A stretch of 64,000 nt of DNA. It comes from Tessaracoccus sp. OH4464_COT-324 (lineage in GTDB: Bacteria; Actinomycetota; Actinomycetes; Propionibacteriales; Propionibacteriaceae). The position numbers and the translations under genes were made by a program. Within the stretch, counting starts at the first letter, position 1. The number at the start of each line of letters is the position of its first letter. Where the stretch lies: positions 101,622 to 165,621 of the forward strand of contig NZ_RQYZ01000004.1 in assembly GCF_003932855.1 (NCBI RefSeq), given 5' to 3'. A model generated the notes under the pieces. The model was not told the origin of the DNA, made no database searches, and saw only the letters and a list, made by a program, of their open reading frames with translations. Below are positions 51,716-61,678 of this stretch, in pieces.

Positions 51716-52605
51716 GCGTAGGAGTGCAACCCGCCGAAGAACAGGTTGCCGAAGTAGGTGAACAGGATGGCGAAGAACCCCAGCACCAGCAGCCAGGCCG
51801 ATCCGGTGCCCCGCCAGCCGCGGGTGACCCTGGCGTGCAGGTAGCCGCCGTAGACGAGCCACGTCACCAACGCGGCCGTCTCCTTCGGATCCCAGCTCCA
51901 ATACCTACCCCAGGCGACGTTGGCCCAGATGGAGCCAAGGACGATCATGATGGTCAGCAGCGGGAAAGTGACGACGACGGCCTTGTAGCCGATCTCGTCG
52001 AGCAGCTCCCGACGGGGCCAGCCTTTCCACTTCACGTGTGGCGCCAGCAGGTACATCACCGCGGCCCCGAAGCCGACGGCCGCGGCGCCGTAGGACAGCG
52101 CGGCGGTGAAGACGTGGATGGTGAGCAGCGGCGAGTTCTGCAGCGCCGGCATGAGTGGCTTGGCCTCGTAGGACAGCGTCGTGGCATAGACCAGCATGCC
52201 CAGGATCACCGGCAGCATCACCACCGCCAGCGTCCGCACCCGGTAGCGCCACTCGACGAAGAGGTGGGCCAGCAACATGCCCCAGCAGAAGGAAACAGCG
52301 AATTCGTAGTGGTTAGCGAAGGGGGCGTGCCCGGTGTCGATGGTTCTCAGCACCATCGACGTGGTGAGCGTTGCGAAGGCCGCTTTCGACAGCATCGACC
52401 CCAGCCACACGATGCCGTGCCCGCCGGCCTCGGCCGCTTCACGCGGCCGGTTGGTCGGCTCCGCACCGCTTCCGGCACCCACGGCGGCCGGCTCGGGAAC
52501 CCGGGCCGGGCTCTTCGAGAACCACACGGCCACCACGTAGCACGCGAAACCGATCAGGGTGAGTACTGTCGTCGCGACAAGGAGAAGTTGGGCAGCGGTA
52601 AGCAT
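51712..52605 (-). CDS. ccsA: Cytochrome c biogenesis protein CcsA/ResC
   Basis: A 297-residue polytopic membrane protein of system II cytochrome c maturation. The tryptophan-rich heme-handling motif is present as WGRYWSWDPKETAALVTWLVY. Conserved external histidines occur in ANHYEFAVSF and LLTIHVFTAALSYG. About eight transmembrane helices are visible. With ResB it moves heme outward and joins it to apocytochromes. It lies 17 bp after resB and overlaps resA. Confidence 0.94.
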   Translation of the reverse strand: MLTAAQLLLVATTVLTLIGFACYVVAVWFSKSPARVPEPAAVGAGSGAEPTNRPREAAEAGGHGIVWLGSMLSKAAFATLTTSMVLRTIDTGHAPFANHYEFAVSFCWGMLLAHLFVEWRYRVRTLAVVMLPVILGMLVYATTLSYEAKPLMPALQNSPLLTIHVFTAALSYGAAAVGFGAAVMYLLAPHVKWKGWPRRELLDEIGYKAVVVTFPLLTIMIVLGSIWANVAWGRYWSWDPKETAALVTWLVYGGYLHARVTRGWRGTGSAWLLVLGFFAILFTYFGNLFFGGLHSYA

Positions 52606-52622
52606 TGTCGTCGCCTTCCTTT

Positions 52623-54044
52623 CTACGGCTCGACGGCTGTCTTCATTGACTGGACTGCCTGGTCAAATATCCTACGACGTCCGGTGTCCGGCTTGTCCGG
52701 GGTGGCTGTTTCGACGCGTGAGCCGTCGCCGTCGGCGGTGACCCGCACCCATTGGCGCCGGTGCGGCAATCCCATGGTGAGGCAGGTGCCGACGATGAGC
52801 AGGGCGCAGCCGAGCCACACCACCCAGCTGCCCGGGTCTCTTTTCACGATGAGGCTGGTGTATTTCTGCTCCCGCTCGTAGGACACCTTGAGCGGGCCGA
52901 CCTCAGCGGAACCCTTCGGGTCGATGACAGCGGTGCCCAGCGGGCTGCGTTGCCCGAGGGGATACGCCTCGACATTCACCTGGCCCGGCGCCAGGCCCGG
53001 CACCGTGGCCCCGGAGGCCGCGGCGGTGACGAAGACCTCCATCTGCTGCTCGTCGAGCAGCACCACCCCGTACTGTCGCTTGCCGTCGGGGCTGCGGAAG
53101 GAGAGCGGCACCCCGTCGGCATACAGCTCGCGCCCGGTGTTATCGGCGATGCGCACCACGGCGGAGATCCCGAAGGAGGCTTGATGGAAGTAGATGTCGT
53201 CGATGATCAACGGATCGTTGACCCGCACCTCGTGCTGAAACGTCTCGGCTCCGCGAGTAACCCGGAGGTCCGTGACGTAGTCGATCGGCGTCGACCACTC
53301 CGGGTCGTAGGTGTCGGTGAACGACAGGGCCTCCGCGGTCAGGGCGCTGCCTGCCCCAACTTCCTTGGGGATCCCTACGGTCAGGTCGAAGCCCTCTAGG
53401 CGGAAACCGGTGAACGAGCTGACCACGAATCCCGCCATCACGATCACGTATCCTGCGTGGGCGGCCGCCGTCCCGAAGGGTGCCCAGTGGAAGCGGTCGG
53501 CATAGAGGCTCTCCCCCGACGGGTCCTCGACGACGCGGTACCGGGCGGCCCGCAAACCTTCGGCGACGCGCGCGCGGGCCTGCTCGGGCGGCAGGCTCGC
53601 CACAAAGGAATCATTCAGCTTGGCGTGGGTGTAGAAGCTGGGCCGGACATGCGTGTGCGGGCGGTAGGCGTTGCGGTAGAGCAGCGGTAGCCGGTGTGTG
53701 GTGCACCCGATGATGGACAGCGCCAGCAGCGCGGTCACTGTCAAGTAAAGCGGCGAGGAGAAGAGGTGGAAGAACCCCAGCAGGTCGAGGAGGTTCGTCC
53801 AGCCGCCGTAGACGGCGCGGGCCTGCTCCAGCCAGCCGACGCGCGCCGCCTCGTCGAGGCGGACATGGTCGGGCATCTGCTTTGTCAGCACTCCGACGAG
53901 GGTCAGTCCCCCGGTGAGGAAGATCAGCGCAAGTCCGACGGTCTTGTTGTAAAAGATGGCGTAGATGCGTCTGAGGAGGCCGCCCGCACTGACGTCGATG
54001 TGCGCGTCTAGACCGTCTACCGGGTCCTCGGTTCGGGTGGACAC
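52623..54044 (-). CDS. resB: Cytochrome c biogenesis protein ResB/Ccs1
   Basis: A 473-residue ResB-family protein, partner of CcsA in system II heme ligation. Three N-terminal transmembrane segments (about 30-50, 88-110, 190-212), a large extracytoplasmic domain and a final transmembrane segment (about 415-435) form the standard topology. Signature pieces are SIIGCTTHRLP, FGTAAAHAGYVIVMAGF and IYFHQASFG. The GTG start is 1 bp from the upstream gene stop. Confidence 0.92.
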   Translation of the reverse strand: MSTRTEDPVDGLDAHIDVSAGGLLRRIYAIFYNKTVGLALIFLTGGLTLVGVLTKQMPDHVRLDEAARVGWLEQARAVYGGWTNLLDLLGFFHLFSSPLYLTVTALLALSIIGCTTHRLPLLYRNAYRPHTHVRPSFYTHAKLNDSFVASLPPEQARARVAEGLRAARYRVVEDPSGESLYADRFHWAPFGTAAAHAGYVIVMAGFVVSSFTGFRLEGFDLTVGIPKEVGAGSALTAEALSFTDTYDPEWSTPIDYVTDLRVTRGAETFQHEVRVNDPLIIDDIYFHQASFGISAVVRIADNTGRELYADGVPLSFRSPDGKRQYGVVLLDEQQMEVFVTAAASGATVPGLAPGQVNVEAYPLGQRSPLGTAVIDPKGSAEVGPLKVSYEREQKYTSLIVKRDPGSWVVWLGCALLIVGTCLTMGLPHRRQWVRVTADGDGSRVETATPDKPDTGRRRIFDQAVQSMKTAVEP

Positions 54045-54045
54045 G

Positions 54046-54816
54046 TCACTGCTCCTTGTCCAACTGTTCGAGGTGCGACTTCGCGGTTTCGGCCAGCTGC
54101 GAGTCGGGGGCGATGCGGATCAGGTTCTCCCAGCTTTGCCGAGCCTTCTCTTTCTCGGCTGGCTCTTTCGCCAGGTAGATGAAGCCCAGGTTGAAATGCC
54201 CCTCGGGTTTATCCGGCGCGGATTTCGTCGCCTTCAGCCATGATTCCTCCGCCTTGGCCAGCTCCCCCAGGTTGAAGTGGATCACGCCTGAGGCGAGTAG
54301 CGCGTCGTAGTCGTCCGGGGTTAGCGCGAGCACCTTGTTCTGGAAGTCGAGGGATTCCTGCCACTGGCCGGCGTCGTTGTACAGCTTGCCCAATTCCTTC
54401 AGCGCCGCGACGTTGTTGGGCTCATCCTCCAGCTGCTTCTTCAGTTCCTCGACGCGCTTGTTGTCCAGCTGGGCAAACTGGGTCATTCCCTGCTGCATCG
54501 CGTTCATGTCGCCGTGCGGCGACTGCGCCACCTGCTGGGTGGGGCGCCCCCACTGCTGCACGAGCAGGACAATCGCTGCAGCGAGCAGGGCCACCAATAC
54601 CTTGTTGATTCCGCTGGCGATGCCTGAGGCTGCCGCTTTGATAGGTGGGCGCGTCTCGTCGTCGGGCAGCGCGTCGGCCTCGGTAAGTTCGGCCAGGGTC
54701 GGGCCGAGGGCCAGCTGTTCTCGCTGTGCGTCGGCCCACTCCCTGAGGTTGGGGGGAGCTGTGGCGAGGTACGCGTCGAGTTCCTTGGGGTCAACCTCAG
54801 GGGTGGGCCGGCTCAT
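54046..54816 (-). CDS. Membrane-anchored TPR protein of the nitrite reductase operon
   Basis: A 256-residue protein with an N-terminal cytoplasmic region, one transmembrane segment (about 73-90) and about three external TPR repeats (VAALKELGKLYNDAGQWQES, DALLASGVIHFNLGELAKAE, EGHFNLGFIYLAKEPAEKEK). Position between nrfA and resB suggests a role like NrfG/CcmH-type TPR proteins that present apocytochrome for heme attachment (inference). ATG 54816 overlaps the nrfA stop as ATGA; the frame extending to 54984 is not supported. Confidence 0.82.
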   Translation of the reverse strand: MSRPTPEVDPKELDAYLATAPPNLREWADAQREQLALGPTLAELTEADALPDDETRPPIKAAASGIASGINKVLVALLAAAIVLLVQQWGRPTQQVAQSPHGDMNAMQQGMTQFAQLDNKRVEELKKQLEDEPNNVAALKELGKLYNDAGQWQESLDFQNKVLALTPDDYDALLASGVIHFNLGELAKAEESWLKATKSAPDKPEGHFNLGFIYLAKEPAEKEKARQSWENLIRIAPDSQLAETAKSHLEQLDKEQ

Positions 54817-56273
54817 CAGTTCTGCCCGCTTCCCGTGACGGGACCGACGTCGATGCCGTGCAGGGCCAGCTGTCCCTTGCGCGCGAAGTCGGTTGCCTGG
54901 TTCAGCGTCGCCACCTGGTACTGGGGCGCATGGAAGCCGTGGCTGTTCTCGCTGACGTTCATGTCGATCAGGAACTGTGCCCACCGCTGGAAGTCGCGTG
55001 CCTTGGCGAGGTCCTCAGGCTTCGCGGTTTCCTTGTTTGCCTCAATGTCCTTGATTAGAGCATCCAGCGCGTCGAAGGACACGTTAACGGCGTCCTGCCA
55101 GCGGTGCTGGATGGTATCCACGCGCTCCTTCATCTCCTGTGGGGTGGAGTGGTGGCAGGTGAGGCAGGTGGCGTTGATCATGTCGTCGTTGCGCATCGGG
55201 CTGGCGATCTGATGGTCCATCACCTTGGCCGCGCCGTCGCGACGGTACGGCATGTGGCAGTCGGCACAGGTCACACCGTTGGCCGCGTGCGTGCCCTGCA
55301 TCCAGGTCTCGAAGTCCGGGTGCTGGGCCTTGAGCACATTGGCGCCGGTGAGTGTGTGCTCGAAGTCGTTCCAGCCGATCTCGTCGTAGAACTTGATGGC
55401 ATCCATGGCCTGGAAGCCGTAGCTCCACGGGAAGGTCAAGGTCTTGCCCTCGCCCTTGAAGTAGTACTCGACGTGGCACTGGGCGCAGACAAAGGCGCGC
55501 ATCTCCTGGACGGTGGCGTCGCGGTTGACGTCGTAGCCCTGGATACCCTCGACCTTCTCCTTGTAGCGCGCGATGCCCTCGATGAAGGCCGGCCTGGTGA
55601 TTCGCAACTCCATCGTTCCGGGGGTATGGCAGTCAATGCAGGCGATCGGCCCCTTGGCGTGCTGAACTGCTTCCTCGAAGGGCAGTTTGTTCATTTCAGC
55701 CCAGCCCTTGGCTCTGTCGCCGTCGCCCAGAGTGTCCATCACTTCGGGCAGGGAGGCGTGGCAGTTCAGGCAAGCGCCGGGCTGTTTGACCACCTTTACC
55801 CGCTTCGTCAGCTTCTGGTCTTCCAGCATGTACTCATGCCCGCGGGGGCGCCGGTAGTCCTTGGAGAAGGCGTAACCCTGCCACATGGTGACGAGCCTGG
55901 GATCCTTCTCCAGCTTGCTGAGCGCGATCTTGGTTCGGGGGTCGTCGTCTGTGGGCTCACGGTCCACGACGTTGTCTTCCTCCATCTCCCGGGTGGCGAT
56001 GTGCGCCTGGTAGTGACGAGGGAAGTTCTGCCCCCAGACCGCCGGATCGTAGGTGGTGTCGGTGACGTTCACGACGTGCGAGAACGGCTCCTTCGCCTCC
56101 TGCTTGTGTTCAAAGATTGTCGTCAGGAACCAGGTCAGGGCCGCAGCGGAGATCGCGACGAATACCAGCACCAGCACTGGCACCCAACGCGCTCGCGGAC
56201 CAGCCCACACCTTGCCCCCTGCCGGAGGGGGTTCGGCGCTGCCCGCCTGTTCGTGCTTGAGTTCGTCAGTCAT
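54816..56273 (-). CDS. nrfA: Ammonia-forming cytochrome c nitrite reductase, pentaheme subunit NrfA
   Basis: A 485-residue enzyme reducing nitrite to ammonium with six electrons outside the membrane. One N-terminal membrane anchor (about 36-58) precedes five heme motifs: CLNCH, CIDCH, CAQCH, CADCH and CLTCH. The first, which binds the active-site heme, is CxxCH instead of the better-known CxxCK. Active-site residues are present around RAFVCAQCHVEYYF (Arg, Tyr) and GTHAANGVTCADCHMP (His). ATG 56273 has GAGGTG upstream and lies 5 bp after nrfH. Confidence 0.95.
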   Translation of the reverse strand: MTDELKHEQAGSAEPPPAGGKVWAGPRARWVPVLVLVFVAISAAALTWFLTTIFEHKQEAKEPFSHVVNVTDTTYDPAVWGQNFPRHYQAHIATREMEEDNVVDREPTDDDPRTKIALSKLEKDPRLVTMWQGYAFSKDYRRPRGHEYMLEDQKLTKRVKVVKQPGACLNCHASLPEVMDTLGDGDRAKGWAEMNKLPFEEAVQHAKGPIACIDCHTPGTMELRITRPAFIEGIARYKEKVEGIQGYDVNRDATVQEMRAFVCAQCHVEYYFKGEGKTLTFPWSYGFQAMDAIKFYDEIGWNDFEHTLTGANVLKAQHPDFETWMQGTHAANGVTCADCHMPYRRDGAAKVMDHQIASPMRNDDMINATCLTCHHSTPQEMKERVDTIQHRWQDAVNVSFDALDALIKDIEANKETAKPEDLAKARDFQRWAQFLIDMNVSENSHGFHAPQYQVATLNQATDFARKGQLALHGIDVGPVTGSGQN

Positions 56274-56278
56274 TTTGA

Positions 56279-56776
56279 TCACCTCTTGTGACCCACGCCG
56301 TCGTGGCATCTGATGCAGGACAGGGTTTCGCCTCCGGCGGCGGAACCATGTGTGATGTTCTCCACCATGTTGCTATGGCAGTAGATGCAGGACGCCTCTG
56401 CTATCCGCTGGTTGTGCGGACGGATCTGGATATTCTCCGGGTAGTCCTGCGTGGTGAACTTGAGGGCGTGCATGAAGCCGTTCTCCGCTTTGTTCACATA
56501 CTTGTCGATGATGTTGGTGTGTGGGGTGTGGCAGGAGTTGCACGTGGCGACGTCGCGGTGCGGCCCGCGCATCCACCCGTCGTACTGCTCCTGCATGGCG
56601 TGACAGGCCGCGCACGTGGCGGGGTCGTCGTAGAAGTAGTTGAAGAAACCAGAGTAGGAGAAGGTGAACGCCGATACGCCGACGACCACCCCCACCAGCG
56701 CCGCCAGCGTGATTCCAATCCAGCCGGTGAAGGCATGCGTGAAGTCGCGCCAGAGACGCCTAACCAAGCGGACCAT
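56279..56776 (-). CDS. nrfH: Cytochrome c nitrite reductase, tetraheme quinol-oxidising subunit NrfH
   Basis: A 165-residue NapC/NirT-family cytochrome that takes electrons from menaquinol and passes them to NrfA. An N-terminal transmembrane helix (about 17-40) is followed by four heme motifs: CAACH in the special C-x-x-C-H-x-M form, CNSCH, CIYCH and CIRCH. ATG 56776 was chosen because AGGAGG lies upstream; the TTG at 56791 overlaps that site. First gene of the minus-strand nrf/ccs operon. Confidence 0.95.
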   Translation of the reverse strand: MVRLVRRLWRDFTHAFTGWIGITLAALVGVVVGVSAFTFSYSGFFNYFYDDPATCAACHAMQEQYDGWMRGPHRDVATCNSCHTPHTNIIDKYVNKAENGFMHALKFTTQDYPENIQIRPHNQRIAEASCIYCHSNMVENITHGSAAGGETLSCIRCHDGVGHKR

Positions 56777-56802
56777 GCTGTCCTCCTGCAACCTCTCGCA
56801 AC

Positions 56803-56839
56803 GTCCACTACCAGACGTAGTACGTATGTGTCCACTATA
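56803..56839 (-). promoter_or_regulatory. nrfH promoter with symmetric repeat element
   Basis: On the minus strand TATAGT (56834-56839) is a likely -10. GTCCACTA occurs at 56803-56810 and 56830-56837. The palindrome ACGTA-G-TACGT (56815-56825) is centred exactly between them. This places a composite element over and just after the transcription start of the nrf operon, a position suited to a repressor. Confidence 0.5.
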
Positions 56840-57027
56840 GGGCGGAAGCCTTGCGTCTCACCTTGGAATCAGCCAAATACCCCCTTCTGTTAACGGCATA
56901 CTTTCCTCACTTAATAGCGCCTGGCCAAGTAGGTCTTACCAACTCAGCCCCCTTTCGCAGCCGGAAAGTGCACCGACTAGAGTTTCCCAGTGGGGCCATA
57001 CCGCGCCCCGGACCCGGATGGAGAGCT

Positions 57028-58896
57028 ATGAGCGCTGAGACGCAGAACTTCAACCTGGCCGCAGACTTCGCTACCCCTTCACAGGAAGACTGGGAGAGGG
57101 AAGTCCTGAAGGTGCTGAACCGCAAGCGACCAGAAGGCAAAGAGCTGAACACCGAACAGGCCTACCAACGCCTGACCAGTTACACGGTGGATGGGCTCCA
57201 AATCAAGCCGCTGTACGTCAAGGAAGACGGTGTAGAGGAACTCGGTTACCCGGGTGTGGCTCCCTACACTCGTGGCACGACGATTCGCACCGGCGAGATG
57301 CAAGACGGCTGGCAGATCGCCCAGCTGCATGAGGATGGTGACGTCGCCTTCACCAAGGCGCAGATCCTCGCTGATCTAGAGCGCGGCGGCTCCGCCGTCT
57401 TCCTGCGCGTCGACCCCGATGCGCTGGCAGCCGACGACGTGGCGGCCGTGCTGGGAGGCGTGCTGATCGACCTCGCCCCCATTTACGTAACCTCAAAGAC
57501 CCAACAGATCGAGGCCGCACGCGCTTTGGCGGCCGTCTTCACCAAGGGCAAGCCCGCCCAGGTTTCCGGCAACCTGGGGGTCGATCCGATTGGCGCGGCA
57601 GCCCTCGCAGGCACCAGCCCGGATCTGAGTGTGCTGCGCGAGGCTGTTGAACTGGCCAAACCGTTCCCAAAGGTGCGGCCGATCGTCGTGGACGCGACGA
57701 TCTACCACAACGCCGGGGCCGGGGACGTGCACGAACTCGGCTACGCGATCGCCGTGGGCGTCGAATACGTCCGCGCGCTGGTCGACCTCGGGTTGAGCGC
57801 CGACGAGGCCTTCGGCCAGATCATGTTCCGCGTGTCTGCCTCCACCGAGCAGTTCCTCACCATCGCTCGGCTGCGTGCGCTGCGCACTCTGTGGAGCCGC
57901 GTCGGCGAGGTGCTCGGCGTCGCAGAGGAGAATCGTGGCGCGCTGCAACACGCCGTCTCCTCCCTGCGACAGCTGAGCCGCGATGACGCCTACGTCAACG
58001 TGCTGCGCACCACGATCTCCTCGTTCGCCGCCGCGGCTGGTGGTGCCGATGTCGCGACCGTGCTGCCCTTCGACACGGTTTGGGGCCTGCCCAGCGAGTT
58101 CTCCCGCCGCATCGCGCGCAACACGCAGGCGCTGCTGGCCGAGGAATCCAACGTCGGCCGCGTCAACGACCCGGGCGGCGGCTCCTGGTTCATTGAGTCC
58201 ATGACCCGCCAGATGGGCGAGAAGGCCTGGGCGGTGTTCCAGGAACTCGACGGCGCAGGCTTCATCGCCCGCCTGAGCGACGGCACCGTCGCGGGACAGC
58301 TGGAGCAGATCAACAAGGACCGCGCCGCCCGGCTGGCCACGCGCAAGCAGCCGCTGACCGGCGTGTCGATGTTCCCCAACTACGAAGAGAAGAAGGTCGT
58401 GGCCAAGGCCCGTCCGGCCGCGCCCGCGCTCGGCGGACTACAGATGGTGCGCGACTCCGAGGTGTTCGAGGCGCTGCGCGACCGCTCCGAGAACGCGCGC
58501 GCCGCGGGCCTGAACCCGCAGGTGATGCTGGCCTGCATCGGTCAGCGACGCCACTTCGGGCCACGCGAGGGCTTCACGTCCAACCTCTTCCACGTCGCGG
58601 GCATCGAAACAGTCCTCGTGGAGGGCACCGACCCGGCGGAGTTCGCCGGCCAGCTCAAAGACAAGGGCATCAAGGTTGTGGCGCTCTGTTCCAACGCTGT
58701 GATGTACGCCGAGCACGGCATGGCCGTCGCGAAGGCGCTGAAGGAGGCGGGCGCCGAGCGTGTCCTCCTCGCCGGTCAATTCAGGGAGCTCGGTGTGGAA
58801 GACACCGAAGGCCTGTTCTATGGCAACGTCTTCGACGGCATGGACGTGGTCGAGCTGCTTGAATCCACCCTCGACCTGATGGGAGTAGCCAAGTGA
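57028..58896 (+). CDS. mutA: Methylmalonyl-CoA mutase small (beta) subunit
   Basis: A 622-residue subunit that pairs with MutB. It keeps the mutase barrel ([38 protein letters not shown]-like [13 protein letters not shown]) and a C-terminal flavodoxin-like domain. That domain lacks the D-x-H-x-x-G cobalamin ligand motif (it has [16 protein letters not shown]), so it does not bind B12, as known for this subunit. ATG 57028 follows GGAGAG; the longer frame from 56851 is unsupported. It overlaps mutB as GTGA. No cobalamin riboswitch is visible upstream. Confidence 0.95.
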   Translation: MSAETQNFNLAADFATPSQEDWEREVLKVLNRKRPEGKELNTEQAYQRLTSYTVDGLQIKPLYVKEDGVEELGYPGVAPYTRGTTIRTGEMQDGWQIAQLHEDGDVAFTKAQILADLERGGSAVFLRVDPDALAADDVAAVLGGVLIDLAPIYVTSKTQQIEAARALAAVFTKGKPAQVSGNLGVDPIGAAALAGTSPDLSVLREAVELAKPFPKVRPIVVDATIYHNAGAGDVHELGYAIAVGVEYVRALVDLGLSADEAFGQIMFRVSASTEQFLTIARLRALRTLWSRVGEVLGVAEENRGALQHAVSSLRQLSRDDAYVNVLRTTISSFAAAAGGADVATVLPFDTVWGLPSEFSRRIARNTQALLAEESNVGRVNDPGGGSWFIESMTRQMGEKAWAVFQELDGAGFIARLSDGTVAGQLEQINKDRAARLATRKQPLTGVSMFPNYEEKKVVAKARPAAPALGGLQMVRDSEVFEALRDRSENARAAGLNPQVMLACIGQRRHFGPREGFTSNLFHVAGIETVLVEGTDPAEFAGQLKDKGIKVVALCSNAVMYAEHGMAVAKALKEAGAERVLLAGQFRELGVEDTEGLFYGNVFDGMDVVELLESTLDLMGVAK

Positions 58897-61073
58897 GCAT
58901 CCCCCGCTTCTCGGATATCGACCTTGGCCAGCTGAAGCCGGGCAAGGACCACCACAAGTACGACGCCGCCCTCGGCGCGAACGGCTACTCGCAGGGCTGG
59001 CAGACCCCGGAGCACATCCTCGTGCCGCCGCTGTACGGCGACCAGGATCTCCAAGGCCTCGACTTCCTTGAGACCCGCCCCGGCATCCCGCCGTTCCTGC
59101 GCGGACCCTACTCGACGATGTACGTCAACCAGCCGTGGACCATCCGCCAGTACGCGGGCTTCTCCACCGCCGAGGAGTCCAACGCCTTCTACCGCCGCAA
59201 CCTGGCGGCCGGCCAGAAGGGCCTCTCGATCGCGTTCGACCTCGCGACGCACCGCGGCTACGACTCCGACCACCCGCGGGTGACCGGCGACGTCGGCATG
59301 GCTGGCGTGGCCGTCGACTCGATCCTCGACATGCGTCAGCTGTTCGACGGCATCCCGCTCGACCAGATGTCGGTGTCGATGACCATGAACGGCGCCGTGC
59401 TGCCCGTTCTGGCGCTGTACATCGTCGCGGCGCAGGAGCAAGGCGTCAAGTACGAGCAGATGGCCGGAACGATTCAGAACGACATTCTGAAGGAGTTCAT
59501 GGTCCGCAACACGTACATCTACCCACCGCAGCCGTCGATGCGTATCATCGCCGACATCTTCGCGTTCACCTCCCGGAACATGCCGAAGTTCAACTCGATC
59601 TCCATCTCCGGCTACCACATGCAGGAGGCGGGCGCTACGGCAGACATCGAGATGGCCTACACCCTGGCCGATGGCGTCGAATACATCCGCGCCGGCGAGT
59701 CGGTCGGGCTGAACGTGGACCAGTTCGCGCCGCGGTTGTCGTTCTTCTGGGCGATCGGCATGAACTTCTACATGGAGGTCGCCAAGATGCGCGCGGCGCG
59801 CATGCTGTGGGCAAAGCTCGTCAACCAGTTCGGGCCGAAGAACCCGAAGTCGATGAGCCTGCGCACGCACTCGCAGACCTCGGGCTGGTCGCTGACCGCT
59901 CAGGACGTGTACAACAACGTTGCCCGCACCTGCATCGAGGCGATGGGCGCCACCCAGGGCCACACCCAGTCGTTGCACACCAACGCGCTCGACGAGGCCA
60001 TCGCGCTGCCCACCGACTTCTCGGCCCGCATCGCCCGAAACACCCAGCTGTTCATCCAGCAGGAATCCGGCACCACCAAGACCGTTGACCCGTGGGCTGG
60101 CTCGGCCTACGTCGAGCGCCTGACGCGCGAGCTGGCCGGTAAGGCTTGGGAGCGCATTCAGGAGGTCGAGCAGGCCGGCGGTATGGCGAAGGCCATCGAG
60201 GCAGGCATCCCGAAGATGCGCATCGAGGAGGCCGCTGCCCGTACCCAGGCCCGAATCGACTCCGGTCGGCAGCCGGTGATCGGCGTCAACAAGTACCAGC
60301 TGGAGAGCGAAGAAGAGCTCGAAGTGCTGAAGGTGGACAACAAGGCGGTGCGCGAGCAGCAGATCGCCAAGCTGCAGCGACTGCGTGCGGAGCGCGACGA
60401 GGCCGCCTGCCAGGCCGCGCTGGAGCGCGTCACCTGGGCCGCGGCCAACCCCGATCCGACGGATCCCGACCGCAACCTGCTGCAGGTTTCCATCGACGCC
60501 GCGCGGGCCAACGCGTCGGTAGGCGAGATTTCCGACGCCCTGGAGAGGGTTTTCAACCGCTACACCGCCCAGATCCGTACTATCAGTGGTGTGTACCGCA
60601 CCGAAACCGGATCCAGCAGCAAGGTTGAAGAGGCTCGCCAGCTCGTCGCCGAGTTCGAGAAGAACGAAGGCCGCCGCCCCCGCATCCTCGTCGCCAAGAT
60701 GGGACAGGATGGCCACGACCGCGGCCAGAAGGTGATTGCCACCGCCTACGCCGACCTCGGCATGGACGTTGACGTCGGCCCACTGTTCCAGACTCCCGAA
60801 GAGACCGCCCGGCAGGCCGTCGAGTCCGACGTGCACATCGTGGGCGCCTCCTCGCTCGCAGCAGGACACCTCACCTTGGTGCCTGCGCTGCGGGAGGAGT
60901 TGAACAAGCTCGGCCGCGAGGACATCATGATCGTGGTGGGTGGCGTCATCCCGAGCCAGGACTTCGACGAGCTCCGGGCCAACGGCGCCGACGCGATCTA
61001 CCCGCCGGGCACCAACATCCCGGAGGCCGCGATCGACCTGATGACCAAGCTCAACGCCAGACTGGCTGAGTGA
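58893..61073 (+). CDS. mutB: Methylmalonyl-CoA mutase large (alpha) subunit
   Basis: A 726-residue adenosylcobalamin-dependent mutase interconverting succinyl-CoA and (R)-methylmalonyl-CoA in propionate metabolism. The substrate-binding barrel includes [24 protein letters not shown] sequence, [20 protein letters not shown] and [16 protein letters not shown]. The C-terminal B12 domain carries [20 protein letters not shown], whose DGHDRG histidine ligates cobalt, and a later GASSLAAGH. It is complete and normal length. A T-tract terminator follows, so no MeaB chaperone gene is in this operon. Confidence 0.97.
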   Translation: MSIPRFSDIDLGQLKPGKDHHKYDAALGANGYSQGWQTPEHILVPPLYGDQDLQGLDFLETRPGIPPFLRGPYSTMYVNQPWTIRQYAGFSTAEESNAFYRRNLAAGQKGLSIAFDLATHRGYDSDHPRVTGDVGMAGVAVDSILDMRQLFDGIPLDQMSVSMTMNGAVLPVLALYIVAAQEQGVKYEQMAGTIQNDILKEFMVRNTYIYPPQPSMRIIADIFAFTSRNMPKFNSISISGYHMQEAGATADIEMAYTLADGVEYIRAGESVGLNVDQFAPRLSFFWAIGMNFYMEVAKMRAARMLWAKLVNQFGPKNPKSMSLRTHSQTSGWSLTAQDVYNNVARTCIEAMGATQGHTQSLHTNALDEAIALPTDFSARIARNTQLFIQQESGTTKTVDPWAGSAYVERLTRELAGKAWERIQEVEQAGGMAKAIEAGIPKMRIEEAAARTQARIDSGRQPVIGVNKYQLESEEELEVLKVDNKAVREQQIAKLQRLRAERDEAACQAALERVTWAAANPDPTDPDRNLLQVSIDAARANASVGEISDALERVFNRYTAQIRTISGVYRTETGSSSKVEEARQLVAEFEKNEGRRPRILVAKMGQDGHDRGQKVIATAYADLGMDVDVGPLFQTPEETARQAVESDVHIVGASSLAAGHLTLVPALREELNKLGREDIMIVVGGVIPSQDFDELRANGADAIYPPGTNIPEAAIDLMTKLNARLAE

Positions 61074-61088
61074 GGCTGAACTAACCCG

Positions 61089-61126
61089 GTTGGGGGACGC
61101 GCCTAAGGCGTGTCCCCCAACTTTTT
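61089..61126 (+). terminator. Rho-independent terminator of mutAB
   Basis: A 15-bp stem, GTTGGGGGACGCGCC with GGCGTGTCCCCCAAC (one G-U pair, 3-nt loop TAA), is followed by TTTTT at 61122-61126, 15 nt after the mutB stop. Confidence 0.92.
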
Positions 61127-61255
61127 GTCCACGAGGACCCGCGCCACCGGCTCCCCCGCCGGAAGGGCCCGAAGAACGGCGCAGCTCGGCGTCGCCCGGC
61201 TTGGCAGCGCTCGACGTTCGCCGCCGGGCTTCGGCCCGAATGAACTCCGAGCGGG

Positions 61256-61261
61256 TAGGCT
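61256..61261 (+). promoter_or_regulatory. -10 element TAGGCT of the toxin locus
   Basis: TAGGCT precedes the first gene of the secreted-toxin cluster. Transcription from about 61268 would give a short leader containing GAGGGGG before GTG 61286. Confidence 0.5.
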
Positions 61262-61285
61262 TGAGCCGACGTGAGGGGGTTCCTT

Positions 61286-61678
61286 GTGCGAGAAGAGATC
61301 AGCGAGACCAGTAGACGGGTGGCCGAAGCCCTCCGGGAGGAGGGGGCCGATCCGGCGGATTGGGGTGCTCGCCCGGAGCACGAGGTGACTTTCCGGGATG
61401 CGAGCGGCCGCGTGGAGATCACCCTGCAAGGTTTCAAGGCGGTCGATGTTCAGTTGGATCCGTACTGGTTGAAAGAAGAGTCCTACCAGAAGGTCGAGGA
61501 GGTCCTGGCCGATGCGATCACGGGTGCGCTCACCGCGCTCGTCGATGCGGAGATCGAGAGCGCACGGAACACGAGCTACGAGCAGGCTGATGTGCAAGCC
61601 AAGTTGATCCAGATTTCGCAGGCCCTGTCCGGGACCTTCAGGGGTCAGATCGATGATCTGCTGGGGGGCCTGCGATGA
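61286..61678 (+). CDS. YbaB/EbfC-like protein of a type VII toxin locus
   Basis: A 130-residue protein. The central part EVTFRDASGRVEITLQGFKAVDVQLDPYWL follows the YbaB/EbfC pattern (G-x-V-x-V-x-x-x-G...D-P-x-x-L), flanked by helices. Diverged YbaB-like proteins are commonly encoded at the head of actinobacterial WXG100/toxin clusters, where they may act as chaperones or nucleoid-like factors. GTG 61286 is favoured (GAGGGGG 6 nt upstream) over GTG 61271. Its end overlaps the next gene as ATGA. Confidence 0.75.
   Translation: MREEISETSRRVAEALREEGADPADWGARPEHEVTFRDASGRVEITLQGFKAVDVQLDPYWLKEESYQKVEEVLADAITGALTALVDAEIESARNTSYEQADVQAKLIQISQALSGTFRGQIDDLLGGLR

Noticed and set aside
56777..57027. 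Cobalamin riboswitch upstream of mutAB
   Set aside because: No B12-box-like conserved core or multi-arm fold was seen in the 251-bp gap, and mutAB is a B12-using rather than B12-making operon.
58818..60869. A 683-codon open frame on the minus strand
   Set aside because: It is the antisense shadow of mutB, which has all mutase and B12-binding motifs.
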